A DNA stretch of 13,635 bases from JTS-RE9 sp964649195 (GTDB lineage: Bacteria; Planctomycetota; Phycisphaerae; Phycisphaerales; Phycisphaeraceae). Shown here in pieces: positions 6,674-13,087 of the stretch (the stretch's first letter is position 1; every line of letters begins with the position of its first letter). Position numbers and translations under genes: made by a program. The stretch is taken from NCBI GenBank assembly GCA_964649195.1, contig CAZYPK010000143.1, forward strand, positions 1 through 13,635. Reading direction: 5' to 3'. The notes beneath the pieces are model-generated. The model was not told the origin of the DNA. It ran no database searches and worked only from the letters and a program-made list of their open reading frames with translations.

Positions 6674-8308
6674 TCACTCCGCCATGAACCACTGCACCTC
6701 CACCCGGCGGTCGGCATCGGGGCCTTTGCCGGTGGGTTCATCGGCGCCGACGCCGATGGATTCGACGCGCGAGGCATCCAGGCCGAACTTTTCGGTGAGG
6801 ATGTCCTTCACCTCGGCGGTGCGCGCCCTGGAGAGGCTCTTGAGGGCGATCTTCAGTTGAATGACTTTCGCTTCGCCGCCTTCGCGGCGGCGCTGTTCGA
6901 TGAGCGCTCCATCGGCGTGGCCTCGGAGGAGGACGCGCGAGCCGGGGCTGATTTTCAGAAGCTGGGAGATGGAGCGCAGGCCGTTCATGTTGTCCACGAT
7001 GTCGATGTCGAGCTTGCTGGAGTTGGGCAGGAAGGAAAAGCGAATGTCCTTGCTGAGCAGGGCATCGACTTCGGCATTGGGATTTCGCTCGGCGACGCCT
7101 GTGTTCTTGAGCGGTTCGATGGAGGCTTTCTGCGATTTGAAGATGCCGGAGGTCTCCGCGGCCTTGAGTCCGGCCAGGGCGATGAAGCGATCGGAATCGA
7201 CGGGGTTGCCGATGAGGTCCTTGCCATAGACGTAGGAGGCGGTTTCGTAGATGAAGCCGAAGCTGCCTGCGGAGTCAAGCTGGCCGGAGAAGAAGGCGAG
7301 ATTTTCAGGCATGTTGGCCAGGTGGACCTTGGCGAGTTCGGCCTTGGTTTCATCGGCGTCCCAGTCGAAGGCTTTGCCGATGACGGGCAGATGCTTGGCC
7401 GGTTCGAGGCGGACCATGTTGTTGCCTTCAAGGGCGCCGGCGACAAGGCCCTTGACGATTTCAGGATGCGTGTCGGCGAAGCCTTTGTTGAGCAGGAGAA
7501 TGTCGGCGATGATCAGCAGGTTGCGGTTGGTGACCAGCACGTGGGCCTTGCCATCGCTGGCCTTGGCGACTTCGGAAGTCTTGGGTTCCCAGGTGACGCA
7601 GCCTGCGAAACGGTTGCGGCCGGCCTTGAGATCGCGGAGGTAGATGTCGCCTGCGCCAAAGCCATCGGCGCAGTAGAGCATGTTGATCGACTGGGCGTCG
7701 GGCTTGTCCGCGGGGGTGTGGAGCATCTTGATTTTCAGGCCGGCTTCCTGGGCGAGGTAGCGGATGAAGAAATCGGTCTCGGTGAACTGGGCGGCGGTGA
7801 GGACCTTGCCCTTGAGCTGGTTGATGGTGCGGATGTCGCGGTTGACGACGATGCCATCGGCGCCGCGCGAGAAGCCGATGAGCAGCGGCGTGACGACGGA
7901 GAACTGTCGGCCATAGACCGAGAGCACATCGACGGTGGTGGCGGCGCCGGCGACGCGTCCGCTGTTGAGCGAGGACCAGCTTTCCTCTTCGCTGAGGATG
8001 ATTTTGACCTTGAAGCCGTATTTTTTGGCGAAGATGGAATCATCATTGGGTTCGAGTCCGCCGTTGGCGGCGATGAAGCCTGCATAACCGGCATACTCGC
8101 TCAGCTCGATCTCGATGATGTTGTCCTTGGGCGTGTAGGCGGCGGCGGCCTTGAGGCGGGGCACCTCGGTGCGCGTCTCGACCAGTTCCGCATCATCGGC
8201 GAGGCTCGGCTGGGCATGGGCGACCAGTGGCAGGAACAGGAGCAGCGGCAGGAGCAGGAGCAGCGGCAGTGCGATGTGATTGCGGAGCGTGCGGTGAGAG
8301 TGAAGCAT
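6674..8308 (-). CDS. Periplasmic substrate-binding protein fused to OmpA domain
   Basis: The 544-residue protein has a Sec signal peptide (1-32, Leu-rich core, AHA cleavage), a type II periplasmic binding fold of the NMT1/SsuA-TauA kind (about 60-395; SEYAGYAGFIAANGG, SRGADGIVVNRDI, NQLKGK, ADGFGAGD, WEPKTSEVA), and a C-terminal OmpA-like peptidoglycan-binding domain (about 420-544). The latter shows D466 in RGHAD and R494 in LSRARTAEV, the two positions that bind diaminopimelate in OmpA domains, plus a closing RRVEVQW; a Lys/Arg/Gly insertion lies between them. The architecture would tether a solute sensor or receptor to the cell wall. No permease or ATPase is in the window. GGAGGAACCCC-ATG gives a strong start at 8308. 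It is the last gene of a probable operon with the two coiled-coil genes. Confidence 0.9.
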   Translation of the reverse strand: MLHSHRTLRNHIALPLLLLLPLLLFLPLVAHAQPSLADDAELVETRTEVPRLKAAAAYTPKDNIIEIELSEYAGYAGFIAANGGLEPNDDSIFAKKYGFKVKIILSEEESWSSLNSGRVAGAATTVDVLSVYGRQFSVVTPLLIGFSRGADGIVVNRDIRTINQLKGKVLTAAQFTETDFFIRYLAQEAGLKIKMLHTPADKPDAQSINMLYCADGFGAGDIYLRDLKAGRNRFAGCVTWEPKTSEVAKASDGKAHVLVTNRNLLIIADILLLNKGFADTHPEIVKGLVAGALEGNNMVRLEPAKHLPVIGKAFDWDADETKAELAKVHLANMPENLAFFSGQLDSAGSFGFIYETASYVYGKDLIGNPVDSDRFIALAGLKAAETSGIFKSQKASIEPLKNTGVAERNPNAEVDALLSKDIRFSFLPNSSKLDIDIVDNMNGLRSISQLLKISPGSRVLLRGHADGALIEQRRREGGEAKVIQLKIALKSLSRARTAEVKDILTEKFGLDASRVESIGVGADEPTGKGPDADRRVEVQWFMAE

Positions 8309-8404
8309 GGGGTTCCTCCAGTGCAAGGACCAAGGCTGGGGCGAATGTTTGAGATTGGGGCAAGTCAACTGTTGAAACGAAAAGGTTGCAACGGTCCGTC
8401 TTAC

Positions 8405-8432
8405 CCCGACGGCTCGCGGACTCGCCATCGGG
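8405..8432. promoter_or_regulatory. Intergenic hairpin inside the coiled-coil/SBP-OmpA operon
   Basis: CCCGACGGC (8405-8413) pairs with GCCATCGGG (8424-8432) through a 9-bp stem containing one G-U pair. It lies in the 154-nt gap before the SBP-OmpA gene. No T-run follows on either strand, so a processing or stability element is more likely than a terminator. Confidence 0.45.
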
Positions 8433-8462
8433 CTTGAGCGGTGATGTTCCAGTGGCAGCGAG

Positions 8463-9212
8463 TCACTTCATGAACGTATCGATGTCAACTTTCGCATCGC
8501 CTTCCTGCGGATCGGGGAAGGCGCTGATGAGCGAATCATCGGCCATGGATCCCAGGGCTTTGGCGTAGCCTGCGATGTCGGCTTCGGTCTTGCGGAGTTT
8601 GTCGAGGTCTTCGAGGCCCTGGGTGAGTTTGACGGCTTCGAGGTCGAGCGCCATTTTTTCGCGCAGCCGCTTGAGTTCGCCGATCTCGCGGGAGAGGACG
8701 CCGTGCATGCCCTTGAGCCGTTCGATGGCCTGATCGTAGGCGGAGGCGAGGGACTTGCGGTCTTCGAGGTAGCGGGCGGCCTGGGCGATGATTTTCTGGG
8801 CCTGGGCCTTGTCGAAGGAGCGGCCGGCCATCTGGATGGGCCAGCGGTCCTCATCCTCGGCGCGGCGGAGGGCCGTCTCCATCCGCGATTTGATGTTGGC
8901 GGTGTTGCTCAGGTTGTCGCGCATCGCCTGATGGCGCGATTGAACATCCGTGATCTTGCCCGTGATGGCGCCGATCCGCTTCTGCCGGTCGTCGATCTGC
9001 CGACCGATGCGGCCATCGGCCCAGTTCATGTAGGCGGCGGGATCGGCGGCGACTTCCTCGGCGGTCCATACCTTGTCATCGGGAATCGCCGGCGGCTGGG
9101 TGTTGCCCTTGCCCCTGGGCTGTTCGGGCTGCTCCTGCGAGCAGCCGCGGGTGAGCGCGACAGTCCCCGACACGATGACCAAGGCGAGGATGCAGCGGAG
9201 GAACATTTTCAT
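8463..9212 (-). CDS. Membrane-anchored coiled-coil protein, paralog 2
   Basis: A 249-residue protein of no recognised family. It has one N-terminal hydrophobic segment (3-20) that is either a signal anchor or a signal peptide; the following Cys (TRGC, 24) is a poor lipobox. A Pro/Gln-rich linker (26-45) precedes a mostly helical region (60-225) with strong coiled-coil periodicity. Motifs WTAEEVAADPAAYMNW (49-64), WPIQ (124-127) and FDKAQAQKII (133-142) fall at exactly the same residue numbers as WTPENIAKDPINYLNF, FPIK and MDKEAAKRQI in the next upstream gene, so the two are tandem paralogs. It sits 48 nt behind that gene and 154 nt ahead of the SBP-OmpA gene. A periplasm-facing envelope role with them is inferred. 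Confidence 0.82.
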   Translation of the reverse strand: MKMFLRCILALVIVSGTVALTRGCSQEQPEQPRGKGNTQPPAIPDDKVWTAEEVAADPAAYMNWADGRIGRQIDDRQKRIGAITGKITDVQSRHQAMRDNLSNTANIKSRMETALRRAEDEDRWPIQMAGRSFDKAQAQKIIAQAARYLEDRKSLASAYDQAIERLKGMHGVLSREIGELKRLREKMALDLEAVKLTQGLEDLDKLRKTEADIAGYAKALGSMADDSLISAFPDPQEGDAKVDIDTFMK

Positions 9213-9260
9213 CGTGCCGGGGTGCTCCGGGTGCTCCGGGGTGGAAGGCGAAAAAACGAA

Positions 9261-10025
9261 TCACTTGTCGCTCATGATCTTGTTGAACTCCGAATCATCG
9301 ATGACGGATTCGGATTGTCTGGCCAGGTCGTCAAGCGACAGGCTGCCCGGCTCGGCGCTGCTGATGTCCACGACCGTGGATTGAATCGCCGACTTCATGG
9401 CGACGAGGTTGTCCTTCAGGTCGTCGGTGATCTGCTGCACCTTGAGCATTTCGCGGTTGGTGCTGATTTTGGCCAGTTGATCGTGGGCCTCGTCCTTGGC
9501 CTCGGCGAGCTTGTTGGCCTGCGTCTTCAACTGGTCCTTGGCTGCGCCCAGCTTGGAGCTCAACTCGGTGGCGCTCTTGGTTTCCCTGGCGAACTTCATG
9601 ATCTGGCGTTTGGCGGCTTCCTTGTCCATCTCGATGTTGTTCCACTTGATGGGGAAGGATGCCCCCTCCTCGGCGCTGGTGTAGAGCGTCTTGAGTTCGC
9701 TCAAAGCCTTGGCGCCCAGGGTGGACTTGTCCTTGGCGCCCTTGAGCATGCTTTCGATCTCGCCCTGCTTCTTGGCGATGGCGATCTGGCCGGCCTTGCA
9801 CTTTTCGAGGGACTTCTTGGCCTGCTCTTCGCAGAAGTTGAGGTAGTTGATCGGGTCCTTGGCGATGTTTTCGGGGGTCCACTGGGTGAACTGGGTGAGC
9901 GTGGTGTTGGCCTTGGTGCGGAAGACATCGCTGCCGAAGTAGGCGATGGCGAAGCCGATGACGGCGACGACGGCGATGGCGCCGATGATCCCCGCCGTTG
10001 ACATGCCTCGAAATCTTGGATTCAT
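9261..10025 (-). CDS. Membrane-anchored coiled-coil protein, paralog 1
   Basis: A 254-residue protein of no recognised family. One transmembrane segment (about 11-30, Gly/Ala/Ile-rich) is followed by FRTKAN and a long helical, Lys/Glu/Ala-rich region (60-215) predicted to be coiled coil, ending in an acidic tail (VIDDSEFNKIMSDK) that parallels MADDSLISAF in its paralog. The N-terminus is short and positive (MNPRFR), so most of the protein should face the periplasm. The ATG at 10025 follows AAGGGG. It is the first gene of the operon, behind a good promoter at 10092-10120 with a leader of about 60 nt. Function unknown; co-transcription with the cell-wall-binding SBP-OmpA protein suggests an envelope complex. 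Confidence 0.83.
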   Translation of the reverse strand: MNPRFRGMSTAGIIGAIAVVAVIGFAIAYFGSDVFRTKANTTLTQFTQWTPENIAKDPINYLNFCEEQAKKSLEKCKAGQIAIAKKQGEIESMLKGAKDKSTLGAKALSELKTLYTSAEEGASFPIKWNNIEMDKEAAKRQIMKFARETKSATELSSKLGAAKDQLKTQANKLAEAKDEAHDQLAKISTNREMLKVQQITDDLKDNLVAMKSAIQSTVVDISSAEPGSLSLDDLARQSESVIDDSEFNKIMSDK

Positions 10026-10091
10026 GTGCGTTCCCCTTTCACAGGTGCTGGTGGAATAGATGGATGGGCGGCTGCCCGGAAACAGTGCATG

Positions 10092-10120
10092 ATTGTCACG
10101 CACCATCGAGCCAATGTCAA
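10092..10120 (-). promoter_or_regulatory. Sigma-70-type promoter of the coiled-coil/SBP-OmpA operon
   Basis: On the minus strand a perfect TTGACA (10115-10120) and GACAAT (10092-10097; 4/6 of TATAAT) are separated by exactly 17 nt. Transcription should start near 10085, about 60 nt before the first ATG of the operon. Confidence 0.65.
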
Positions 10121-10152
10121 TGACGGCGGGAAGAAATTTGTGGCGGGGGTGT

Positions 10153-10418
10153 GCCCATCTTACGCGGCAGCATAAGCCCCGCCCGGAAGGGCGCGGGCTG
10201 TGAGGCGTACATCCCTGATCCCGCGCCCTTCCGGGAGCCTGAGAACTTTTGGGTGGCTGGGGCTGAGTCCGCGAAGCCCCGGCCCAGATGCACGAAGCAA
10301 GATGGCGCAACTGAAGGTTGAGGGTCCCTTGGCCGGGGCTTCGCGGACTCAGCCCCAGCCACCCGGAATAAGTTCTCAGGCTCCGGGCGGGGCTTATGCT
10401 GCCACATTAAAGATGGGC
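10153..10418. repeat. 266-bp nested inverted repeat (MITE-like)
   Basis: The ends are inverted copies: GCCCATCTTA...GCAGCATAAGCCCCGCCCGG at the left and CCGGGCGGGGCTTATGCTGC...AAGATGGGC at the right. Inside, GAGCCTGAGAACTT and GGGTGGCTGGGGCTGAGTCC (from 10251) are mirrored by GGACTCAGCCCCAGCCACCC and AAGTTCTCAGGCTC. No ORF is convincing. A related element lies at 12869-13003 after rnpB. It fills most of the divergent gap between 10025 and 10563. Confidence 0.85.
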
Positions 10419-10441
10419 GCGCCCTGTGGCGACCGATCCGC

Positions 10442-10470
10442 TTGGGCGTTTGGCGTCATTGCGTTATGAT
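10442..10470 (+). promoter_or_regulatory. Putative promoter of the acidic-protein gene
   Basis: TTGGGC (10442-10447) and TATGAT (10465-10470) are spaced by 17 nt, with 3/6 and 5/6 matches to consensus. The predicted start near 10477 gives a leader of about 86 nt to the ATG at 10563. Confidence 0.5.
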
Positions 10471-10562
10471 TCATCAAGCATTCGGTTCCGTGTGACAAAC
10501 GAACGGCAATCGTCCGTCCGCTCCGGTTTCATCCATGACGTCATTTTTCTGCGAGGTTCCAC

Positions 10563-11018
10563 ATGGCTGATGGCAACAAACTTCCTTCTCACGACGATGA
10601 CCTTCTGGCCGACGCGATTCCCATCGATGCCGACGAGGCCGACTCGCTGCTGGCCGACGCCATTCCCATCGACTCCGAAAGCGAATCGACCGCCGGTGAT
10701 GAAGGCATCGAACTCGCCGGCGGCGATGATGATGAACCCACCGGCAGCAGGGAGATCCGCACCTTCGGATCCACCAAGAAGAAGGACGATGACGACAGCA
10801 AATACAAACGCCAACTCAACACCACCGGCACCGGCTCCATCCGCGCCAAAACCTTCGTCGCCAAGCTGCGCCTCGACGCCATCGATCACCTCGATCATCA
10901 GATCAACGACTGGCTCGACGCCCACCCGACCTACGAAGTGAAATACGTCACCACCGTCGTCGGCGAACTCACCGGCAAGATCAAGGAGCCGGCGCTGTTC
11001 ATGACCGTATTCATCTAA
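10563..11018 (+). CDS. Acidic protein of unknown function with duplicated LLADAIPID motif
   Basis: A 151-residue protein that I do not recognise. Residues 1-63 are very acidic and probably disordered, with an internal duplication, DLLADAIPIDADEAD (13-27) and SLLADAIPIDSESES (28-42). A charged linker (KKKDDDDSKYKR, 72-83) leads to a compact C-terminal domain (about 92-151; SIRAKTFVAKLRLDAIDHL, INDWLDAHP, YEVKYVTTVVGELTGKIKEP, LFMTVFI) with an alternating helix-strand pattern that looks folded. The paired short motif near the N-terminus resembles a docking peptide. No signal or membrane segment is present, so it is cytoplasmic. The start has GAGG 7 nt upstream and a plausible promoter. It converges on the gene at 11135-11797. 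Confidence 0.75.
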   Translation: MADGNKLPSHDDDLLADAIPIDADEADSLLADAIPIDSESESTAGDEGIELAGGDDDEPTGSREIRTFGSTKKKDDDDSKYKRQLNTTGTGSIRAKTFVAKLRLDAIDHLDHQINDWLDAHPTYEVKYVTTVVGELTGKIKEPALFMTVFI

Positions 11019-11026
11019 ATACAAAT

Positions 11027-11130
11027 AGTTCCAGGTTCCATGTTTCAAGTTCCAGGTTCCATGTCTTGCTCAACTTGGAACCTGGAACCTGGAACTTCAA
11101 ACTCGGAACTCGAAACTCGGAACTCGGAAC
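11027..11130. repeat. AGTTCCAGGTTCC hairpin and AACTCGGAACTCG tract
   Basis: AAGTTCCAGGTTCC (11047-11060), also present without the first A at 11027-11039, pairs perfectly over 14 bp with GGAACCTGGAACTT (11084-11097). An AACTCGGAACTCG tract (11100-11130) of the same family as 1077-1103 and the rnpB insertion follows. It separates two convergent genes and may serve as a two-way terminator, although no T-run is present. Confidence 0.8.
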
Positions 11131-11134
11131 ATAT

Positions 11135-11797
11135 TCAAACCCCCCGTACTCCGAACACCGCCACTTCGCACCACCCGTTGCCGATGCGGTTGGTGATCTC
11201 GAAGCCGCGCGCCGCGGGGGAGGCCACCGGGTAGCCGCGCTTGAGGCAGCGATCGAACCACGCCAGCAGATCGTGCTCCGCCACCTCGCGCGTTTCCGTG
11301 AACAGCAGCAGCAGCAGGCCCGAATGAAAAATGAGGCTGTCCCCCCAGAGCTTTTTCACATCATCGGCCACCGGCGATAAAAGTTCCTTGCTGTACCCCT
11401 TGAACGGGCCATCGGTCGTGTGCTGCGAAACCGTCTTCACCTCCAGCCAGTAAGCCTCTTCGGGATCGACCGCATCGATCGTGTCGAACAGCGTGCCTCT
11501 CAATCGCGGATCGCGCAGGCCCGGGCCGTCCGCATCGCGGGTGATCACCACATCGCACCGCAGTCCTTCGCTTTGCTTCGTGTTGCTCCACTCGCCTGGA
11601 TATCGCTGTTCGGGAAAGACTCCCCAGCCGGCGCCGCGCAGCGCATCATGCACCAGCGGATGCAGCTTCAGCTCCGCGAAGCTGTCAAAGCCATAGACCA
11701 CCTGCTCCAGGTCATCCTGCGCAGCCCGGGCGCGAAGCCCGGCGGTCACCGCATCGGCAATGTCGGACGGAGAAAGCATGGGGAAAGAATAGATCAT
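11135..11797 (-). CDS. Putative PD-(D/E)XK nuclease-fold protein
   Basis: A 220-residue cytoplasmic protein of no recognised family. The arrangement GVFPEQRYPGEW (E63), LRCDVVITRD (D82) and YWLEVKTVSQ (E119-x-K121) fits the E...D...ExK active-site pattern of the PD-(D/E)XK restriction-endonuclease-like fold: hydrophobic strand ending in D, then a strand with ExK. C-terminal elements include a hydrophobic strand SGLLLLLFTET (158-168) and an AWFDRCLKRG helix. Two ATGs are possible, 11797 and 11779; neither has a clear ribosome binding site. The fold assignment rests on motif spacing only. No methyltransferase or defence partner is next to it. Directly upstream lies the 145-bp tandem repeat array. 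Confidence 0.72.
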   Translation of the reverse strand: MIYSFPMLSPSDIADAVTAGLRARAAQDDLEQVVYGFDSFAELKLHPLVHDALRGAGWGVFPEQRYPGEWSNTKQSEGLRCDVVITRDADGPGLRDPRLRGTLFDTIDAVDPEEAYWLEVKTVSQHTTDGPFKGYSKELLSPVADDVKKLWGDSLIFHSGLLLLLFTETREVAEHDLLAWFDRCLKRGYPVASPAARGFEITNRIGNGWCEVAVFGVRGV

Positions 11798-11812
11798 TCG
11801 GGATATCAGAGT

Positions 11813-12226
11813 GAGCCGCGACGTAACACGTCGCGGATGTGAACGACAAGAATGGCGTGACCATCGCGCAGCGGATCACGGAATGCGAAAACGACCGGGC
11901 CCTGATCGAGGCTGAAAGAAAAAGGTGCGATCGGCCACCCCTTCAGGCTGTTTTCGTGAGCCGCGACGTAACACGTCGCGGACGTGAACGACAAGAATGG
12001 AGCAACCATCGCGCAGCGGATCACGGGATACGAAAACCACCGGGCCCTGATCGAGGCTGAAAGAAAAAGGTGCGATCGGCCACCCCTTCAGGCNNNNNNN
12101 NNNNNNNNNNNNNNNNNNNNNNNNNNNNNNNNNNNNNNNNNNNNNNNNNNNNNNNNNNNNNNNNNNNNNNNNNNNNNNNNNNNNNNNNNNNNNTGTTCAT
12201 CTCCGCGACGTGTTACGTCGCGGCTC
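11813..12226. repeat. Tandem MITE/BIME-like elements, copies B and C
   Basis: Copy B starts at 11813 and copy C at 11958, a period of 145 bp; the right-hand hairpin of copy B is missing so that copy C's left hairpin takes its place. Copy C runs into the N gap at 12094. After the gap, TCCGCGACGTGTTACGTCGC... (12202-12226) is an exact 25-nt inverse of the left end GAGCCGCGACGTAACACGTC.... Relative to copies A and D, two base pairs in this right hairpin are changed on both arms, keeping the stem intact. The number of units in the true array is unknown. Confidence 0.88.
12094..12193. other. Assembly gap of 100 Ns
   Basis: Exactly 100 undefined bases break copy C of the tandem repeat. The round number indicates a scaffold join of unstated length. 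More repeat units, or other sequence, may be missing here. Confidence 0.98.
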
Positions 12227-12248
12227 TTATCTCCCGAACTCAGGTTGC

Positions 12249-12254
12249 TATGAT
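12249..12254 (+). promoter_or_regulatory. -10 box of rnpB
   Basis: TATGAT ends 6 nt before the first base of the RNase P P1 helix (12261), the distance expected between a -10 box and a transcript start. A weak TTATCT lies 16 nt upstream as a possible -35, within bases just after the repeat hairpin at 12202-12226. Confidence 0.6.
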
Positions 12255-12260
12255 GTTCGC

Positions 12261-12772
12261 GTGGCGTGGATGCGGCGATCGCCCGTCGTTCGCTTGCGAA
12301 CGGCGGGAGGAAAGTCCGAACACGACAGGACACGGTGGTGGGTAACACCCACCGGCTTCACCGGCGACAGTGAAGTCAGGGACAGCGCCACAGAAAACAA
12401 ACCGCCGGGAGGGGGAAAAGGCAGTTTCGAGTTCCGAGTTCCGAGTTCCGGGTTGACAGCAACCCGGAACTCGGAACTCGGAACTCGGAACTGGATTCCC
12501 CCCCTCCCGGTAAGGGTGAAAAGGTGCGGTAAGAGCGCACCGCTGCGGTGGTGACATCGCAGGCATGGCAAGCCCCACCGCGTGCAAGGCCAAGCAGTGC
12601 TGACGATCGCAGGATCGACCATCGGTCCGATGGCGTCCGCCAGTTCGGGGACGCGGCACAGGTAGGCTGCTTGAGGGCGTCGGCAACGGCGCTCCCAGAT
12701 GAATGGTCGCCCCGAGCTTCGCCGGCAACGGCGAGGCTCAGGAACAGAATTCGGCTTACGTTCCACGCCACC
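12261..12772 (+). ncRNA. rnpB: RNase P RNA, bacterial type A, with insertion
   Basis: This is the catalytic RNA that trims 5' leaders of tRNA precursors. P1 is exact: GTGGCGTGGA (12261-12270) with TCCACGCCAC (12762-12771). Conserved blocks in order are GAGGAAAGTCC (12307-12317), ACAGAAAACAAACCGCC (12390-12406), GGTAAGGGTGAAAAGGTGCG and GGTAAGAGCGCACCG (12509-12542), GCAAGGCCAA, GGTAGGCTGCTTGAG (12661-12675), AGATGAATG (12697-12705) and CAGAATTCGGCTTACG (12745-12760). A P19-like hairpin (GCTTCGCC...GGCGAGGC) is present before the last block. At about 512 nt it is well above the usual 350-420, because the P8/P9 hairpin region is replaced by a long stem containing a genome repeat (12422-12493). 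It has its own promoter and terminator. Confidence 0.96.
12422..12493. repeat. 33-bp AGTTCCG/ACTCGGA hairpin inside rnpB
   Basis: Bases 12422-12454 (ending GAGTTCCGGGTT) pair with 12461-12493 (starting AACCCGGAACTC) over 33 bp with a single G-U pair and a GACAGC loop. Three AGTTCCG units per arm match the intergenic repeats at 1077-1103 and 11100-11130. A second stem, CCGGGAGGGGG/CCCCCTCCCGG (12405-12415 with 12500-12510), encloses it. Confidence 0.92.
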
Positions 12773-12781
12773 AAGCCGCAC

Positions 12782-12820
12782 CAGGCCGTCCGGTTCATGC
12801 CGGACGGCCTGTCCTTTTTC
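12782..12820 (+). terminator. Rho-independent terminator of rnpB
   Basis: CAGGCCGTCCGG (12782-12793) and CCGGACGGCCTG (12800-12811) form a perfect 12-bp stem with loop TTCATG, followed by TCCTTTTTC. It lies 10 nt after the rnpB P1 helix. Confidence 0.93.
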
Positions 12821-12825
12821 ACGTC

Positions 12826-13003
12826 AGAAGTTTGGGGGTGAAAAGTTTGGGGTGACGAAGTTTTAGGTGGGTGGCCGGGGCTGAGGCTCTGGAAGCCCCG
12901 GCACGGTGAACCGGGGGAGCCGGGTGAACCGGGTGATGGCCGGGGCTTCGCGGACTCAGCCCCAGCCACCCGGAATCATATTCTTGCCGCAAAAGATGGG
13001 CAG
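12826..13003. repeat. GGGTGGC-GGGGCTGAG inverted repeat and short tandem units
   Basis: Three degenerate AAGTTTGGGGTGA units (12828-12866) precede GGGTGGCCGGGGCTGAG (12869 on), which pairs with CTCAGCCCCAGCCACCC (to 12972) around a GGTGAACCGGG-rich centre with three near-direct units. The right flank, CCGGAATCATATTCTTGCCG and AAAGATGGGC, resembles the right end of the element at 10153-10418. No gene is seen between 12821 and 13087. Confidence 0.8.
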
Positions 13004-13087
13004 ACCCCGGCATTGTCCGCGCTCAAGTCGGTTTCCGATTCAGCCGATGAGTTTTGATGGAGGAGGCGCGGTTTCGGGAGCCTTCCC

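Noticed and set aside
6629..8437. 602-residue plus-strand frame opposite the SBP-OmpA gene
   Set aside because: High-GC antisense frame; the minus strand has a signal peptide, a ribosome binding site and recognisable binding-protein and OmpA motifs.
8703..10001. 432-residue plus-strand frame opposite the coiled-coil genes
   Set aside because: Gly/Leu-rich antisense shadow spanning two separate minus-strand genes and their gap.
11813..12226. CRISPR-like array
   Set aside because: The repeated unit is 145-169 bp with no short repeats and unique spacers; the unit is itself repeated throughout and there are no cas genes.
12210..12969. Several frames of 97-197 residues around 12210-12969
   Set aside because: They overlap the RNase P RNA gene and its repeat helix, which explain the sequence fully.
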